DNA of 64,000 nt from Galeruca laticollis (lineage: Eukaryota; Arthropoda; Insecta; Coleoptera; Chrysomelidae), in NCBI GenBank assembly GCA_963921935.1, contig OY998175.1, positions 228,616,122-228,680,121 of the forward strand, in the 5' to 3' direction. Of the stretch, positions 1 through 11,304 are shown in pieces; within the stretch, counting starts at the first letter, position 1, and each line of letters begins with the position of its first letter. Under the pieces are notes generated by a model that worked only from the letters and a program-made list of their open reading frames with translations, did not search any database and was not told where the DNA came from. The translations under genes and the position numbers were made by a program.

Positions 1-260
1 AATTTAACTATTTTCTTCCGGTATTTTTTGTGAAACAGACTTATATTTAGTTCAAGATAATAACCTTTACAATTTGAAGTGAAAATATTTATAGTAAAAT
101 AGCATTAACTAGTGTTGAAAAAGTACCATTTTTCGAACTAAATTCGTGATTTTTGAAGTAATTACTGAATGATCCAGCGAAATTTTTGTTCTAATCTGCT
201 TTATTTAAGGTAAGCTGTCAAACAAAATTAAAATTAACATAAAATTCGGAGGGTTACGAA

Positions 261-783
261 GTGCACCGGAACCGAATTCAGGATAGTATCGATTCTCTAA
301 CTGAGGAAAACGAGTTAGAGAACGAAATAGACTGTAGATGCAATGTTGAAGATGAATACTTACAACTTACAGCTAAATTACAGGACTTAATAGAGAATCT
401 AAAACCTACTAGTTCAATTACTATACCTTACTCATCTTACCGATTGAACTGTTTGTACCTCACATGGTTTTACACCAGGCAGCATCAATTTTACTCCTCA
501 TAATCCTGATGAAACGATTACAAATTTTATTAGAAAACTAGAGGTATTTCTACATCTAAAAGGTCAACTCATTGATGATAAAAGTAAGGTTTACACATTA
601 CTGCACGCCCTTACTTCCCAGTTGCACCAGCAGCTTTATGATATCTGTGCTCCTGAAAATCCATTGTCAAAAAACTATAATGAGTTAGTACATCTAGTAC
701 AGAATTTTGTTTGCCCACAGCCAAGCCAATTGCTCTACAACACAAATTTATTTCTAGAACACAAAACGAACATGAATCTGTAA
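261..783 (+). pseudogene. gypsy gag, N-terminal and capsid part (broken)
   Basis: A first frame (261-503) encodes an acidic, glutamate-rich N-terminus. A shift near 475 then leads into a second frame that reads as capsid, with HNPDETITNFIRKLEVF and a long helical stretch to about 780. This part packages the element RNA into virus-like particles. The start is uncertain because the upstream frame is open only from about 250. At least one frameshift and a stop near 781 separate it from the downstream gag/protease frame, so it is not translatable as one protein. Confidence 0.6.
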
Positions 784-807
784 ACGTTTTCAGTAGCTCT
801 CAAAAAA

Positions 808-1716
808 ATGACAATTAACTGCGACTTTAATTGTGGATGTGGAAAGTCCGTGGCAGAAATGTTTCTCAAATTACAGTTTATTCGTGGGATTAATGACATG
901 AACATTCGAACGAGATTGCTTCAAGATCGAGAGAAACGCACTTACCAAGACATAGTTAACATAGCTTCGGCTATAGAGTTGGCCAAGTTAGAAAGTATGA
1001 GTATACATAATAAAACTACAGAACCAGTTGGTTTAAATAAAATCGGCACCAGAAATGTCAGTGACAGTAGGAATAACAAAACAAGGGACGACACGAATAC
1101 ACAAACGCCTCTTAGCCCACAATCTTCAAGGACAGGAATCGACAAACTTAGAAGCAAATGTTATAGATGTGGTTCATCTTCACACAGGGCTAATCAATGT
1201 CGATTTATAGATACAGAATGTCGAAAGTGTAGAAAAGTTGTACACATTGTTAAGTATTTACAGGAAAAATCTCAACTATTGGTACCCAAAAATGTAAGAC
1301 AACATCAAACTGAAAATGGATCTGAAAATAGTGAAAACGAATATGAAATCAACGTTCTTAGTGACAAGTGCAATGACAAATTTATGGTTGAGATTAGCAT
1401 AGAAGTAAAGCCTGTACCCATGGAATTAGATACGGGAGCAGTCCTTAGTACAATGTCTTACAATGAGTTTAAAAAACTGAATATACCTCTCCAAATATTT
1501 TCAACAAATATTGAACTTCGCACTTATACTGGAGAAGCTTTCAAACCAAGAGCGATCACATTTGCTAAATGCATGTACAAGACACAGACATTTGTGGTAA
1601 AACTGTATCTTATTGATCAAAATGTAGATGCCATATTCGGAAGGGACTGGCTACGAGAGGCCAGGTTAGACTGGGGTGAAATCAAAAGTCTGAAAACAAC
1701 TCAACCTTCAAACTGA
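808..1716 (+). pseudogene. gypsy gag C-terminus, zinc knuckle and aspartic protease
   Basis: This 302-residue open frame holds the capsid C-terminus (residues 1-70), a basic linker, a CCHC knuckle at about residue 118 (CYRCGSSSHRANQC, spacing C-x2-C-x4-H-x4-C) and a second knuckle whose last Cys is replaced by Tyr. The protease follows from about residue 190, with the active-site triplet in ELDTGAV and the flap/C-terminal signature IFGRDWL. The knuckle binds genomic RNA and the protease matures the polyprotein. The frame ends just before the RT frame, about 8 bases upstream of it. Confidence 0.8.
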
Positions 1717-1724
1717 CAAACATT

Positions 1725-2617
1725 TTGAGTGAATTTAGTGATATCTTTGATAAAAAAATCGGTGAAATACCTGAGTATTTGGGACAGTTTAGGCTTCTCG
1801 ATGATGCTACACCAATTTTTATTAAGCCAAGACAGGTACCATTTTCCCTCAAAACTAAAGTAGAAAACGAACTTAAAAGACTTGAAGAATGTGGCATAAT
1901 AACAAAAGTTAAACACTCTGACTGGGGTACCCCTATTGTGCCCGTTGTCAAGCCAAATGGCCAAGTGCGGATTTGTGCTGACTATAAAGTTACAGTGAAC
2001 AAAGTCATAAAGGACGAAAACTATCCGATACCTAGAATAGAAGATATTTACTCACAAATGAATGGAGGAAAACTATTTTGCACCTTGGATATTAGTAACG
2101 CGTACCTTCACATGAAAATGAATGAAGAAGGTGCACTCATGCAAACATTAAGTACACACAAAGGACTGTACAGAGTGAACCGCCTTATGTTTGGGGTAAA
2201 AGTAGCACCTTCTCTTTGGCAACAGTTTATGGACAAGGAATAAAGGGAATACAATGCTTCTTTGACGACATTATAGTACAGTGTAAAACGTCTGACGAAG
2301 TAATGACAAAATTACGTATCGTGCAACGCTTAAGAAACGCCAACCTAACACTGAACCAGGATAAGTGCAAATTCTTTCAAACCAGTATACAGTATCTTGA
2401 ACACGTTATTGACGCTCAGGGCCTCCACAAAACAAAAGATAAAGTAGCATCCATCATGAGCAGTAAGAAACCAGAGAATATTAATGAACTTCGGGAATTC
2501 CTTGGCCTAGCAAACTATTATGATAAATTCATAAAAAACTTAGCTACTATCCTTCACCCACTCAACAATCTACTTCAAAAGGACAAACCATATATATGGA
2601 CATCCAAATGTGAATAA
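1725..2617 (+). pseudogene. gypsy reverse transcriptase (frameshifted)
   Basis: The first frame (1725-2243) shows RT motifs in order: WGTPIVPVVKPNGQVRICAD, then LDISNAYLHM, then RLMFGVKVAPSLWQQFMD. A frameshift near 2240 moves the catalytic box into the next frame, where it reads CFFDDIIVQ in place of the usual Y-x-D-D. The thumb and connection follow as FLGLANYYDKFI. It would copy the element RNA into DNA. The missing first catalytic Asp region is present (LDIS), but the frameshift and a stop at 2615 make it nonfunctional. Confidence 0.85.
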
Positions 2618-2625
2618 AGTTTCCA

Positions 2626-2878
2626 AAGGGTAAAATCAGAAATAGCAAGTGATAATGTTCTCGTTCACTACAACCCAGATTTGCCCTTAGTACTTGCAAC
2701 CGACGCATCCCCAGTAGGTCTTGGAACTATAATTTATCATCGTTATAGTGATGGAAGCGAAAGACCAATTAGTTTTTCCTCACGCAGTTTGAGAAAATGT
2801 AAGCTGAACTACAGTCAAATTGACAAGGAAGTGACGGGCATCTATCCGTTATTAAATAGTAGTTTTACAACACATTAA
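2626..2878 (+). pseudogene. gypsy RNase H, truncated
   Basis: After a stop at 2615 the frame continues into LVLATDASPVGLGTIIYH, the first strand and catalytic Asp of gypsy-type RNase H. It goes on with PISFSSRSLRKCKLNYSQIDKE, the second conserved block. The reading ends at 2878 before the rest of RNase H and all of integrase. The sequence beyond is AT-rich and unrelated, so the element is 3'-truncated here. Confidence 0.8.
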
Positions 2879-2880
2879 CG

Positions 2881-3960
2881 TGCTGTGACAAAGCATATAA
2901 TATATGTATATATGTATTAAATTTAGTAACCATTGTTACTAGTTCTTTAAACTTTGTTCAATATTTATTTACACAAAGGAAAATCTCCGAATTGAATAGA
3001 AACTCATTACGGAGCAACAAACAACAATAAATATTTGTAATAAACGTCAGAAATGGGATAATTACCTTTTATGGATTTGAAAAGATTTAATAGAAACACA
3101 TTAAAAGCCAATTTTTTGAAAGTTTACGTTGTGATTTTAAAATTAAGTATGAATACAAAGAAAATGTTGAGTTTCTATTGATTTTATGTGTAATAACTGT
3201 AATAATATTAATTTTAAAATTCCAATTTTTTTCCTCTGTTGAATAACGGTAAATATTTTCATAATGACTGATATAAATTATACATATTAAGTATTTTAGT
3301 TCATGTTCGAATTCAGTCTCAATAAAATGTCGTTTGAAAGTAACCTTTTGACCTTTATTCAGACTACGTTCTTATCATCGATTGGAGATTTTCAACAGAA
3401 TCGTTTGTATGAGTAAATGTACTTAATATTTTATTATAATTATTATACGTTATATTTTTATAAACACATTCAGTTTTAATCGTTTTTTATTTTAAAATAA
3501 ATCTATAAATTTCAATTTTTAACGGACTGGTATAAAAATAATTAACAATTAATTTTGATAAGCTTTATGCACAATTTTCAGGTTAGAATCTGACAAGAAA
3601 ATTCTTTATATAGAATGTGTAAAGTTGAATAATAAATAGTAGAGTGCTTTCGACTTTAACTCATCGTCAGTGCTTGTCTAGAAAAGTACGAAGAATTAAA
3701 TTTTAAAATATCAAAATATCGAAGAAAATACATATGAACCAAATCCATGATAGATTATAGCAATCATTGAGGAAGTAAAATTCACATTATAATAACAAAT
3801 ATATAAAAAGTTGGCTATCATGTACATCTTGTATACAAATTCATTAAAAATTTAGGATCCATAAGAAATCTTAAGATGTTAGGTTGTGGCTAATTATTAT
3901 TAAACTTTGCACATCTATACAAAGAATTTTCTTTTCGATTCTAGAAGTAATTGAATTTAG
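2881..3960. other. AT-rich stretch without a recognisable gene
   Basis: No open frame of interest or known domain was seen. It holds many short poly-A/T runs and, at 3643-3674, a hammerhead-like motif described separately. Confidence 0.6.
3643..3674 (-). ncRNA. Hammerhead-ribozyme-like core, Penelope-type terminal motif
   Basis: On the minus strand the sequence contains CTGACGA, then a weak stem II (TGAGTT/AAAGTC), then GAAAGC. This fits the hammerhead core CUGANGA...GAAA. Penelope-like elements are known to carry such ribozymes in their terminal repeats, so this is probably a leftover end of one. Stem II has a mismatch and stem III is very short, so activity is doubtful. Confidence 0.35.
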
Positions 3961-3969
3961 ACACTTTTC

Positions 3970-6040
3970 TGAATAAAAAATAAACGGTTTTAAAGATTAA
4001 AACTAACTTTTCCGCATCTGTGGCCCTGAACAATATTCTATCATACAATTGTTACTTGTATACACTTCGGGGGATGTATCGTGCTAACAAACCGAAATTT
4101 CTCCAAAAATAACCATAAACTTAGTATATCTGGATTTATAGAACCCGCTGTGCTCGCTCTAGTCAACTGACAATCAATAGGGTACATCTATGGACACCTT
4201 GAACAATATTCAATCATAAAATTGATCAATCGTTCTAACAAACTGAAAATTCTCCAAAAATGACAAAAATTTGGTACTTCAAGTACTATAGCATCCGTTG
4301 TACTGGCTTTAGTAAGCTGAGTATCAATAGGGCTCATCTTTGAGACGTTCTGAATAATATCCAATAACAAAATCGGTTACTTGTATATACTCCGGAGGCT
4401 GTATCGTGCTAACAAACTGAAATTTCTCTAAAAATGACCAAAATGTCGTACTTAAAGTACTATAGCACCTGATGTACCGGCTCTGGTGAGCTGAAAATCA
4501 ATAGAGCTCATGTGTGAAATATCCTGAATAATATTCAATCATAAAATTAGTGACTTGCTGCACTCTGAAGGCTGTATCCTGCTAACAAACTGAAATTTCT
4601 CAAAAAATGATAAAAATGTCGTACTACAAGTGCCATAGCACCCGTTGTACTGGCTCTGCAGAGCTGAAAATCAATGGGGTTCATCATTGAGATGCTCTGA
4701 AGAATAGTGAATCATAAAATTGGTGACCTGTTGCTCTCCGGAAGCTGTATCGTGCTAACAAAAACTGTAACGAAAAGTGGCCGACGACAACGACGACGAC
4801 ATACACACATGATTTTTTCTAAAAACCGTTTTTTCGTGTTGTTCTTGATGAAATACGTAAATTTTTTTTTTCAAAATTCCAACATATTAGATAGGTTCGG
4901 CGGAAAAGTAACATAAGTTGCGTCAATGGAAGGACATGCGTTTTTAAACAAATCCAATTACCGTTTGCTTATCTTTAAAAAGAAGTAGGTTAATAATATT
5001 CTCTTCCATCGCCGCCTTCCTTCCCCATAAGTATGCCATAAATAAGTAACGTTGAATTTAAATACTGACAAATAAACATAAAAATAAACATTTTTAAGGA
5101 TTAAAACTAACTTTCCCGCATCTGTGAGATGAGCTGATTAATATTCTATCAAAAAATTGTCACTTGTATACACTTCGGAGGATGTATCGTGTTAACAATC
5201 AGAAATTCTTAATTTATAGGACCCGCTGTACTCGCTATAGTCAACTGAAAATCAATAGGGTACATCTGTGAGACACCTTGAAAAATATCCAATTATAAAA
5301 TTGGCCACTTGTACACACTCCGGAGGATGTATCGTACTAAACACGAAATTCTTCCAAAAAGGACAAAAATGTGGCACTTCAGGTACCATAGCACCTGTTG
5401 TACTAGCTCTGGTGAGCTATAAATCAATAAAGTTCATCTATAAGACGCCCTTAACAATATTCAATCACAAAATGGGTCACTTGTATACACTCCGGAGGAT
5501 GTATCGTGCTAACAAACTGAAAATTCTCCAAAAATGACAAAAATTTGGTACCTCAAGTACCACAGCACTCGTTGTACTGGCTTTAGTGAGCTGAATCTCA
5601 ATCGAATTCATCTTTGAGACGCCCTGAATAATATCCAATCATAAAATTGGTCACTTGTATATACTCCGGAGGCTGTATCGTGCTAACAAAGTGAAATTTC
5701 TCCAAAAATGACAAAAATGTCGTACTTCAAGTACCATAGCACCTGTTGTACTGGCTCTGGTCGGCTGAAAATCAATAGGGTTCATCTGTGAGATGTCCTG
5801 AACAATATTCAATCATAAAATTGGTGATTTGTTGCACTCCAGAGGCTGTATCGTGCTAACAAGACATGTAACGAAAAGTGGCCGAGGAAAGCGACGACGA
5901 CGACATACACACAGGATTTTTTTTTCTAAAAACCATTTTTTCGTGTTGTTCTTGATGAAAAATGTAAAAATAACTCAACTTTTTTGTGGGTACACCAATA
6001 CTTTACTCGCATATTAGATACGTTGGGGGGAAAAGTAAAA
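3970..6040. repeat. ~172 bp tandem repeat in two higher-order blocks
   Basis: A unit of about 150-180 bp recurs. Its landmark GGAGGATGTATCGTGCTAAC and variants lie near 4081, 4231, 4407, 4575, 4750, then 5185, 5333, 5503, 5680 and 5850. The units fall in two blocks, about 3970-4920 and 5080-6040. Each block opens with the same leader (AAAACTAACTTTYCCGCATC, at 3999 and 5103). Each closes with the same tail: ACGAAAAGTGGCCGA, a GACGAC run, then CTAAAAACC and TTTTTTCGTGTTGTTCTTGA. The layout suggests a transposon with internal tandem repeats duplicated as a whole, or a local satellite. No coding frame is credible. Confidence 0.85.
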
Positions 6041-6207
6041 CATGTTGAACACTATAAAAATATGATATTTTTCCTAGGTCTTTATTACATTTTATGGGTT
6101 TTCAGTACAAGCAAACAGTTTTTCTTTATACATACAGTGAAGTCAACACGGAGGTACAAAAACTATCACTGTCGATGGAGAAGAATAAATTTTAATTCGT
6201 GTTAAGT

Positions 6208-6590
6208 TAGAATATTGAAGAGGCAAAAACTGCATCCAATCATTACACTCCTGTTCAGAATTTATCACCTCAAGATTTACCTGCACATCTTCAATTTGCC
6301 CAATTTTTGCAAGATGTTCTTGATACATTTTTTTTACTGATGAGGCAACTTACCAGACGAGTAATTGGACCAACAATCATTTGTGAGGTTATGAAAATGC
6401 ACATGCTAAAAAAGAAACACATATTCCGCACGATTTTAAGGTTACATTAAATGTGGTGTAATATGTGATTACTTAATAGGTCCTTTCGACCTGCTAACTA
6501 ATTTAAATGAACCCCTTTATTTATATTTCCTTCAAGAACATTTTTTACACGACGAGGTTTCACAAAACGAATATCAACAATTGATAACTT
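6208..6590 (+). pseudogene. Tc1/mariner-like DDE transposase fragment
   Basis: Read across two frames, the + strand gives HYTPVQNLSPQDLPAHLQFA, then TDEATYQTSNWTNNHL, then YENAHAKKETHIPHDFKVTL and ICDYLIGPFDLL. This is the central part of the IS630/Tc1-type transposases common in insects. The first catalytic Asp sits in TDEAT. The second Asp block (usually HDGAPxH) and the C-terminal catalytic residue are missing. It has an in-frame TGA after NNHL and a shift around 6330. A 61-codon frame on the opposite strand (6143-6328) is only its shadow. Confidence 0.65.
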
Positions 6591-6844
6591 TGCTAATAAA
6601 CAATATATTTTAGCAATTATATTGATATATAGAAAGCCTGTGACATTGTTTGGTGTCACAAGATCATAAAAACATTATAAAATTGGTCTTTAAAAGGGAA
6701 TATGTTAAAATTTGTTTGTAACTTTTTAAAAAATCGTGTTTTTGAGGTCATAGCTAATGGCACCTATTGACCTTTAAAAACGGTGTTAATGGAATACTAC
6801 AGAGATGATTCTTAAGTGTAACTATATTTCTAGTACTAATAGCT

Positions 6845-7085
6845 ATTGTTGATCAACTTTCGTTTAGCTGAAACCAGTTATGTGAGAAATATTCGTTTAT
6901 TTGCCAATAGGAATATTTTTTAAACAGAAAGACTCTATTTTTTTGCGGAAATGCACAATTTTCATTTTTCCGACTTTATAATGGCTGAAACCAGTTACAA
7001 GAAAATACGTTTCTGTTTTACCTTTTAGACAATTTTCTAAACATAAACACGCAAAAAACTTCTTGCGGAAATATACCATTTTCAT
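6845..7085 (+). repeat. Merlin left terminal inverted repeat with sub-repeats
   Basis: Two sub-units each carry GCTGAAACCAGTTA followed by a GCGGAAAT(G/A)(C/T)AC(A/C)ATTTTCATT block (about 6955 and 7065). They mirror the right end of the element in inverted orientation. Such sub-terminal repeats usually serve as transposase binding sites. Confidence 0.7.
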
Positions 7086-7257
7086 TTATTGATAAAATAT
7101 TGTAGATTTAGATTGATTCGAACTTTAATCGGCGACCCTGTAAAAAGGCATCTGCAAAAACGTTCAATAGGTTTTTAAATGTTGTTAAGATATGAGTTTT
7201 ATTATTGTTAGTATAATCTGTGTTATAGGAGTAGAAATACGGATACCTAGAGGATAA

Positions 7258-8330
7258 ATGATGTCTTATTTTGTTATAACTGAGCAAAATCCACCGAAAA
7301 CTAGGCAGGAAGCTTATGAATTTGCGAAAAATGAAGGCTCAATACCTCGACCACTTTACTGTAGGACAAAATGTAAAGGACATACGAGTAATATGGATAT
7401 ATTTTCGCATTATTATTTTTCAGAAACAGATTTGGGAATATATAGGTGTTCTAAACGACAACAATGCAAATCTTCGTTTTCTGTTGCAAAGGAAACCTGG
7501 TTTGAAAATAGTCATCTTCCACCAGAAAAAGAGTTTAGGTAGGTAAGACTTTTTATTTTAAACTTTTTTTTCCTTAAATATTTATATGCAGGATTCTTTT
7601 TGGATTCGCTCACGGAGAATCATATGAACGGATATGTGTTGGTGTAAGTAGTTCAGAAGGGCCTTTATCAATGGTATAAATATCTGCTCGGATGAAGTAT
7701 TGTCAGGAGATGATTACCAGTGCTTTTACTTCAATGCAGGCATCTCTGCCGAAAATTGGAGGGCTAGGAATCATAGTGCAGGCTTGTGTCTTGAGATTTT
7801 AAGCGATATTAAGCTGATAGGAATAGATATTATTCATTGATCTGTATTGAAGGTCGGGAAGGCGATTTAACTCAACTTAATATTTTAAGGTTTATATTTT
7901 AATAACACATTAACAAATTGAATAAAAGAAATTTTTATTTTTAGATTGGCGAATCGAAATTTGGGAAAAGGAAGCACAATCGTGGACGAGTTATGGAGGG
8001 TTATTGGGTTTTGTGAATGATCGCTGAAAACTCAGAAGATCTGAGGCTAGGTGTTTGTCCGCAAAATAAAAGAGAAGCTGCTACACTTATAGAAATTATT
8101 AAAAATCATGTGACAGTGGGATCTATTATTCATACGGATGATTGGAAAGCTTACAGTGGACTTTCCAATTACGGTTATATTCATCACACAGTAAATCATA
8201 GCGTGGAATTTGTGGCGGATGATGGGACACATACCCAGAGGATAGAATCTCAATGAAATGCAGCGAAATGGTATTTGATAGGTCAGCATATTCCTGAAGA
8301 TGAGTTTCCTGATGAACTTTGTTAATACCT
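7258..8330 (+). pseudogene. Merlin/ISXO2-type transposase, three exons, inactivated
   Basis: Exon 1 (7258-7538) gives a zinc-ribbon-like N-terminus with CRTKC and YRCSKRQQC, ending in ETWFENSHLPPEKEF. An intron of 53 bp (7539-7591, GTAGGT...TGCAG) joins it in frame to FAHGESYERICVGVS. A second gap (7782-7944, GC..AG) leads to the DDE domain: ESKFGKRKHNRGRV, HTDDWKAY, VNHSVEFV and a final RIESQ. The first catalytic position reads IGES where the family has IDES, so the Asp is lost. TGA/TAA codons at 7678, 8017 region and 8254 replace expected residues (two at Trp positions). The protein is not functional. Confidence 0.75.
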
Positions 8331-8759
8331 TTGGAGGCGGTATTGTAAGAAATCCAATGGTTGAACTATTAAATTCAATTAAAATGGAGTACGGTGACTT
8401 TAGAGTTCGACTTTAAAGAGTTATTCCGCAAGGCAAATTTTGTTCCTTTATTTGATACTGGTACATATATGTTTATAAGTTTTTTTCTTAAAAGTTTACA
8501 GTTGAATTTCAGTTTTATTTCCGATAATTTCTAAAAAATTTAGTTTTAAAAATGTCATTTGACATTAAAGATGTTATTTAATAAATATTTTTTCTGAGTA
8601 TGTTGTCTCATTTCGCATATTTTATATATACTTAACAAAAATAAGTTTTCATTTATCTGCAAGGCACAACCACTGTACAAATAACACCTGTAGGAAAATC
8701 ACATATTTCCGCAGGAGTTCTTTTGCGTAGTTATGTTTAAGAATGTGTTTGAAATGTAA

Positions 8760-9076
8760 AGCATAAAAAAGTTTTCATGTAACTGGTTTCAGTTATTCTG
8801 AAGTCGGGAAAATGATGCATTTCCTCAGAAAAATTTTAGTGATTTTGTTTTTGGTAGACATCTATATGCTGAAAAAACAAATTTTTTTTGAAACTGGTTT
8901 CAGCAAAGAAAAATCCACCCAAAGTTTTCATATAACTAGTTTCAGTTATTCTAAAGTCGGAAAATGATGCATTTCCGCAGAAAATTTTTTGTGGTTTTGT
9001 GTTTGGGGAAGCATCTATATACTGAATTTTTTTTTCCTTAAACTGGTTTCAGCTAAAAAAAAGTTCACCCGCTATT
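8760..9076 (-). repeat. Merlin right terminal inverted repeat with sub-repeats
   Basis: TTTTCATRTAACTRGTTTCAG followed by TTATTCTRAAGTCGG and AATGATGCATTTCC occurs twice (about 8775 and 8930). Each is the complement of the left end block. Additional AAACTGGTTTCAGC copies lie at about 8893 and 9045. Confidence 0.7.
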
Positions 9077-9129
9077 GTAATTCCAATATTAAAGCCTCCA
9101 TATTTCATAAAAATTGACGAATAGATTTC

Positions 9130-9380
9130 AGATGTGGCTGGAATTGAGTTCCTGTGAATGATATGCGATCAAAGATTCACCTGGACGAAACATATTCAAA
9201 ATCTGAAACTTAAATGCCAAATATACCTAAGTACCTTGACAACAATATATTCAAAAATGTTCATGTTGATATTTATACCAAAGACGAATGTATCTAACTC
9301 TTTGTTATGCACCATGTGTCGCAACGGACCCAGAAAAACGTTCATCGAGACCTATTTGTAAATCGGTTCAAAAATATATT
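9130..9380 (+). pseudogene. LINE reverse transcriptase C-terminal scrap
   Basis: The frame from 9135 reads GIEFL, a stop, then MICDQRFTWTKHIQNLKLKC. This resembles the conserved post-catalytic block of jockey-type LINE RTs (usually FLGxxxDxxLTWxxHI). Downstream, NGPRKTFIE may match the following block. The piece is short and isolated, with no endonuclease or 3' tail visible. Confidence 0.4.
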
Positions 9381-9559
9381 TCAGCTGCATCCGAAATTTA
9401 ATGGTTCCATATAACTGAGAAGATTGAGGATTTTTATTTATGATGCAGAATTATTTAAAAGATCATTTGAATCATTAACAATATCTCTTATATTATTAGA
9501 AAACTTTTTTGTTGGATCTGCTCTAAGAATTTGTACATCGCTATTTATTTTTTACTTAT

Positions 9560-10384
9560 AATCTTCAATTTTCAATATAACAATGGCATTACCTTCTTTT
9601 GTTCCATTTGTTCCACTCGAACCAGATCAAAAATTTTTGAATCTCCATTATCTGCCCATTCAGTTCAGTGTTAGTGAGCTTGGCTATAACACTCTCGACA
9701 TCCTCCACAGAGCTCATGATGACATATCCAAAACAACAAGAACCTTGCATTTACGACAACTTTTGCCTCAGTCACTTTTCCACAGGCTGATAAAGCAGCT
9801 TTTAATTCACTGGCTCTAGTATTTTGAGCTATGTTACTTATCCAAACAACATTTGGATTAGATTTAATACTTTCTTCTGCAATTTTTAGGAAGTTTTGCT
9901 ATTCTCTGTCGATCCGCTATTGTCTCCATCTTTTGTTCCTCCATTGGCTACAGCATTTTCCTCTGTCTGTTCAGTTGGCTGCAAACTACCGTCATCATTC
10001 TTCTTATCTTCATTTTTTCCTGTAGTTTCCTTAGATTTTTCAGATGTCTCACTCTTTACTTCATTTATAGCTTCTTCATCATCTAAAGTAAGACGAATTG
10101 GTGACTCAGGTCCTTCATGTTCTGGATCCTTTTTAGTTTCAGTATCACCATCATTATTCTTCACAGCTTCAGTTTTTTTCTATCCTCGTCACATTTATCT
10201 GATTTTTCATAATTTTCAGTTGACACACGAGTTGAATATTTTTTCTTCTCTGTATCATCAAATAGATATGTTTCTGGATCGTAACTTGCTTGGTGCCATT
10301 TTTGTCAAGACCTCTTTCTTCCAATTATATTTTTAAGTCTATTACTATTAGACCACACAGTTATTTACTATCGTTATCCGACAT
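9560..10384 (-). pseudogene. SAFB-like (scaffold attachment factor B) processed pseudogene
   Basis: Reading the minus strand from an ATG at 10384 gives MSDNDSK, then LCGLIVIDLK, the start of a SAP DNA-binding domain interrupted by stops. It continues DPETYLFDDTEKKK, a long acidic and serine-rich linker (open in 9886-10164), and an RRM starting at about 9850 with WISNIAQNTRASELKAALSA and GKVTEAKVVVNAR. SAP, then acidic linker, then RRM with GKVxxAKVV is the order of the SAFB nuclear RNA/chromatin factors. No introns are visible and several stops and shifts break it, so it is a retrocopy ending shortly after the RRM. It matters here because the Gag of the gypsy family at 31493 and 54959 begins with a similar SAP module. 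Confidence 0.65.
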
Positions 10385-10595
10385 TTTTAGTGTTAAAACG
10401 CTTAGTGTTGTTTGTAAATTGCAAACAATTCCAATTTTATATAAAATAAAATTAATATTGATATATACACATGCACAATATTTACCCAAATTTGAAAGTG
10501 AACACTAAAATTTTAAGATGGGAAAATTGTGGCATAATTCAAAGTTTCTGTCTGTATTTTAAAAGATAAGTTATTTTAGTGTTTTTGAAAAAAAA

Positions 10596-10673
10596 ATGAC
10601 ACCAAAAGCTAGCGGAAATGCAGCCAAAAAGGCTGGTACGACTCAAAAAAAGAATTCAAAGATTTTATCATAA
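10596..10673 (+). pseudogene. Histone H2B N-terminal tail fragment
   Basis: The 25-codon frame reads MTPKASGNAAKKAGTTQKK and then NSK before diverging to a stop. Insect histone H2B starts with a very similar lysine-rich tail (P-P-K-x-S-G-x-A-A-K-K-A-G-x-x-Q-K). The histone fold is absent. It is either a captured fragment or chance similarity in a Lys/Ala-rich stretch; the length of the match favours the first. Confidence 0.45.
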
Positions 10674-11300
10674 AATATGTAACAAATCATATTCCATCTT
10701 AAAAACCATATTGTAATTTACCGATCAACGATGAGATATAGATTATTTTTTCAAACAATATAAGGAACTAACATTGATAACATCAACGGGACACCCTGTA
10801 TCTAATCTAAAATATGTAATGATATTAAAAATATAAAAAGGGTTGTCAGTTTTAAAGTTTTGGAGCGATCTTATATGAAAGGTAAAATAATGAATGGTTC
10901 AATTTTGATTGGTTATAATCGCATAAAAAATGAAAATTTGTATCAGTGTCAGATTTTAAAAAGAAAGGAGGATTGTAATTTGAGATCAGTATTTTTGATA
11001 ATTATTTAAAAATAATATGTAATCGATTAAATTAAACTAAAGTGCTAATTGAAGTAATATTAAGGAATATTTCCCTCATGTGTAAAAAATCCCCTAAGAG
11101 GAGTGCAGTTATTGATTTATTACAGCGGTAACTGTACTGTAGAAGCCGAAAGAGCACTGCGATAATTGCATTGTTTACGTATCCACGGTAATCCCATTGT
11201 GAATCCATGATAATTGAAAATAAAATCAGTTTGACAAGTAAAGACATTGAATTCAAAATAGCCAGAGAAGAAAAGAAAGTGCAGTTTTTCTAAAGTACGA
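10674..11300. other. No gene recognised
   Basis: AT-rich sequence. It contains CGGGACACCCTGTATCTA near 10788, a phrase often found at the ends of insect DNA transposons, but no partner end was found. Confidence 0.4.
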
Positions 11301-11304
11301 TGAA

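Larger units (their letters stand above)
249..2880 (+). mobile_element. Decayed Ty3/gypsy LTR retrotransposon remnant
   Basis: The order gag, zinc knuckle, aspartic protease, reverse transcriptase and RNase H can be read on the + strand across several frames. The element stops inside RNase H near 2878, with no integrase after it, and I could not find an LTR at either side. Its proteins differ clearly from the other gypsy family in this window (copies A, B and C), so this is a second, older lineage. The protease-RT style resembles Mag-type gypsy elements, but the clade is a guess. Confidence 0.85.
6845..9076 (+). mobile_element. Merlin (ISXO2-like) DNA transposon
   Basis: A decayed Merlin transposase (7258-8330) is flanked by long inverted repeats. 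The left end (6845-7085) contains GCTGAAACCAGTTA at about 6867 and a second copy at about 6980. The right end (8760-9076) carries the reverse complement, AACTGGTTTCAG, near 8780, 8895, 8930 and 9045. Outer ends also pair (left GATCAACTTTCGTTTAGCTG against the complement of the right CAGCTAAAAAAAAGTTCACC). Each terminal repeat is thus built from internal sub-repeats. A clear 8-9 bp target duplication could not be fixed, so outer limits are approximate. Confidence 0.8.

Noticed and set aside
1..248. Possible 5' LTR of the first gypsy remnant
   Set aside because: No matching sequence downstream and no TG..CA ends or PBS recognised.
6143..6328. 61-codon minus-strand frame
   Set aside because: Shadow of the transposase fragment on the plus strand, which matches a known family.
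9896..10336. 146-codon plus-strand frame, Ser/Phe-rich
   Set aside because: Antisense of the acidic SAFB linker; composition explained by the minus-strand reading.
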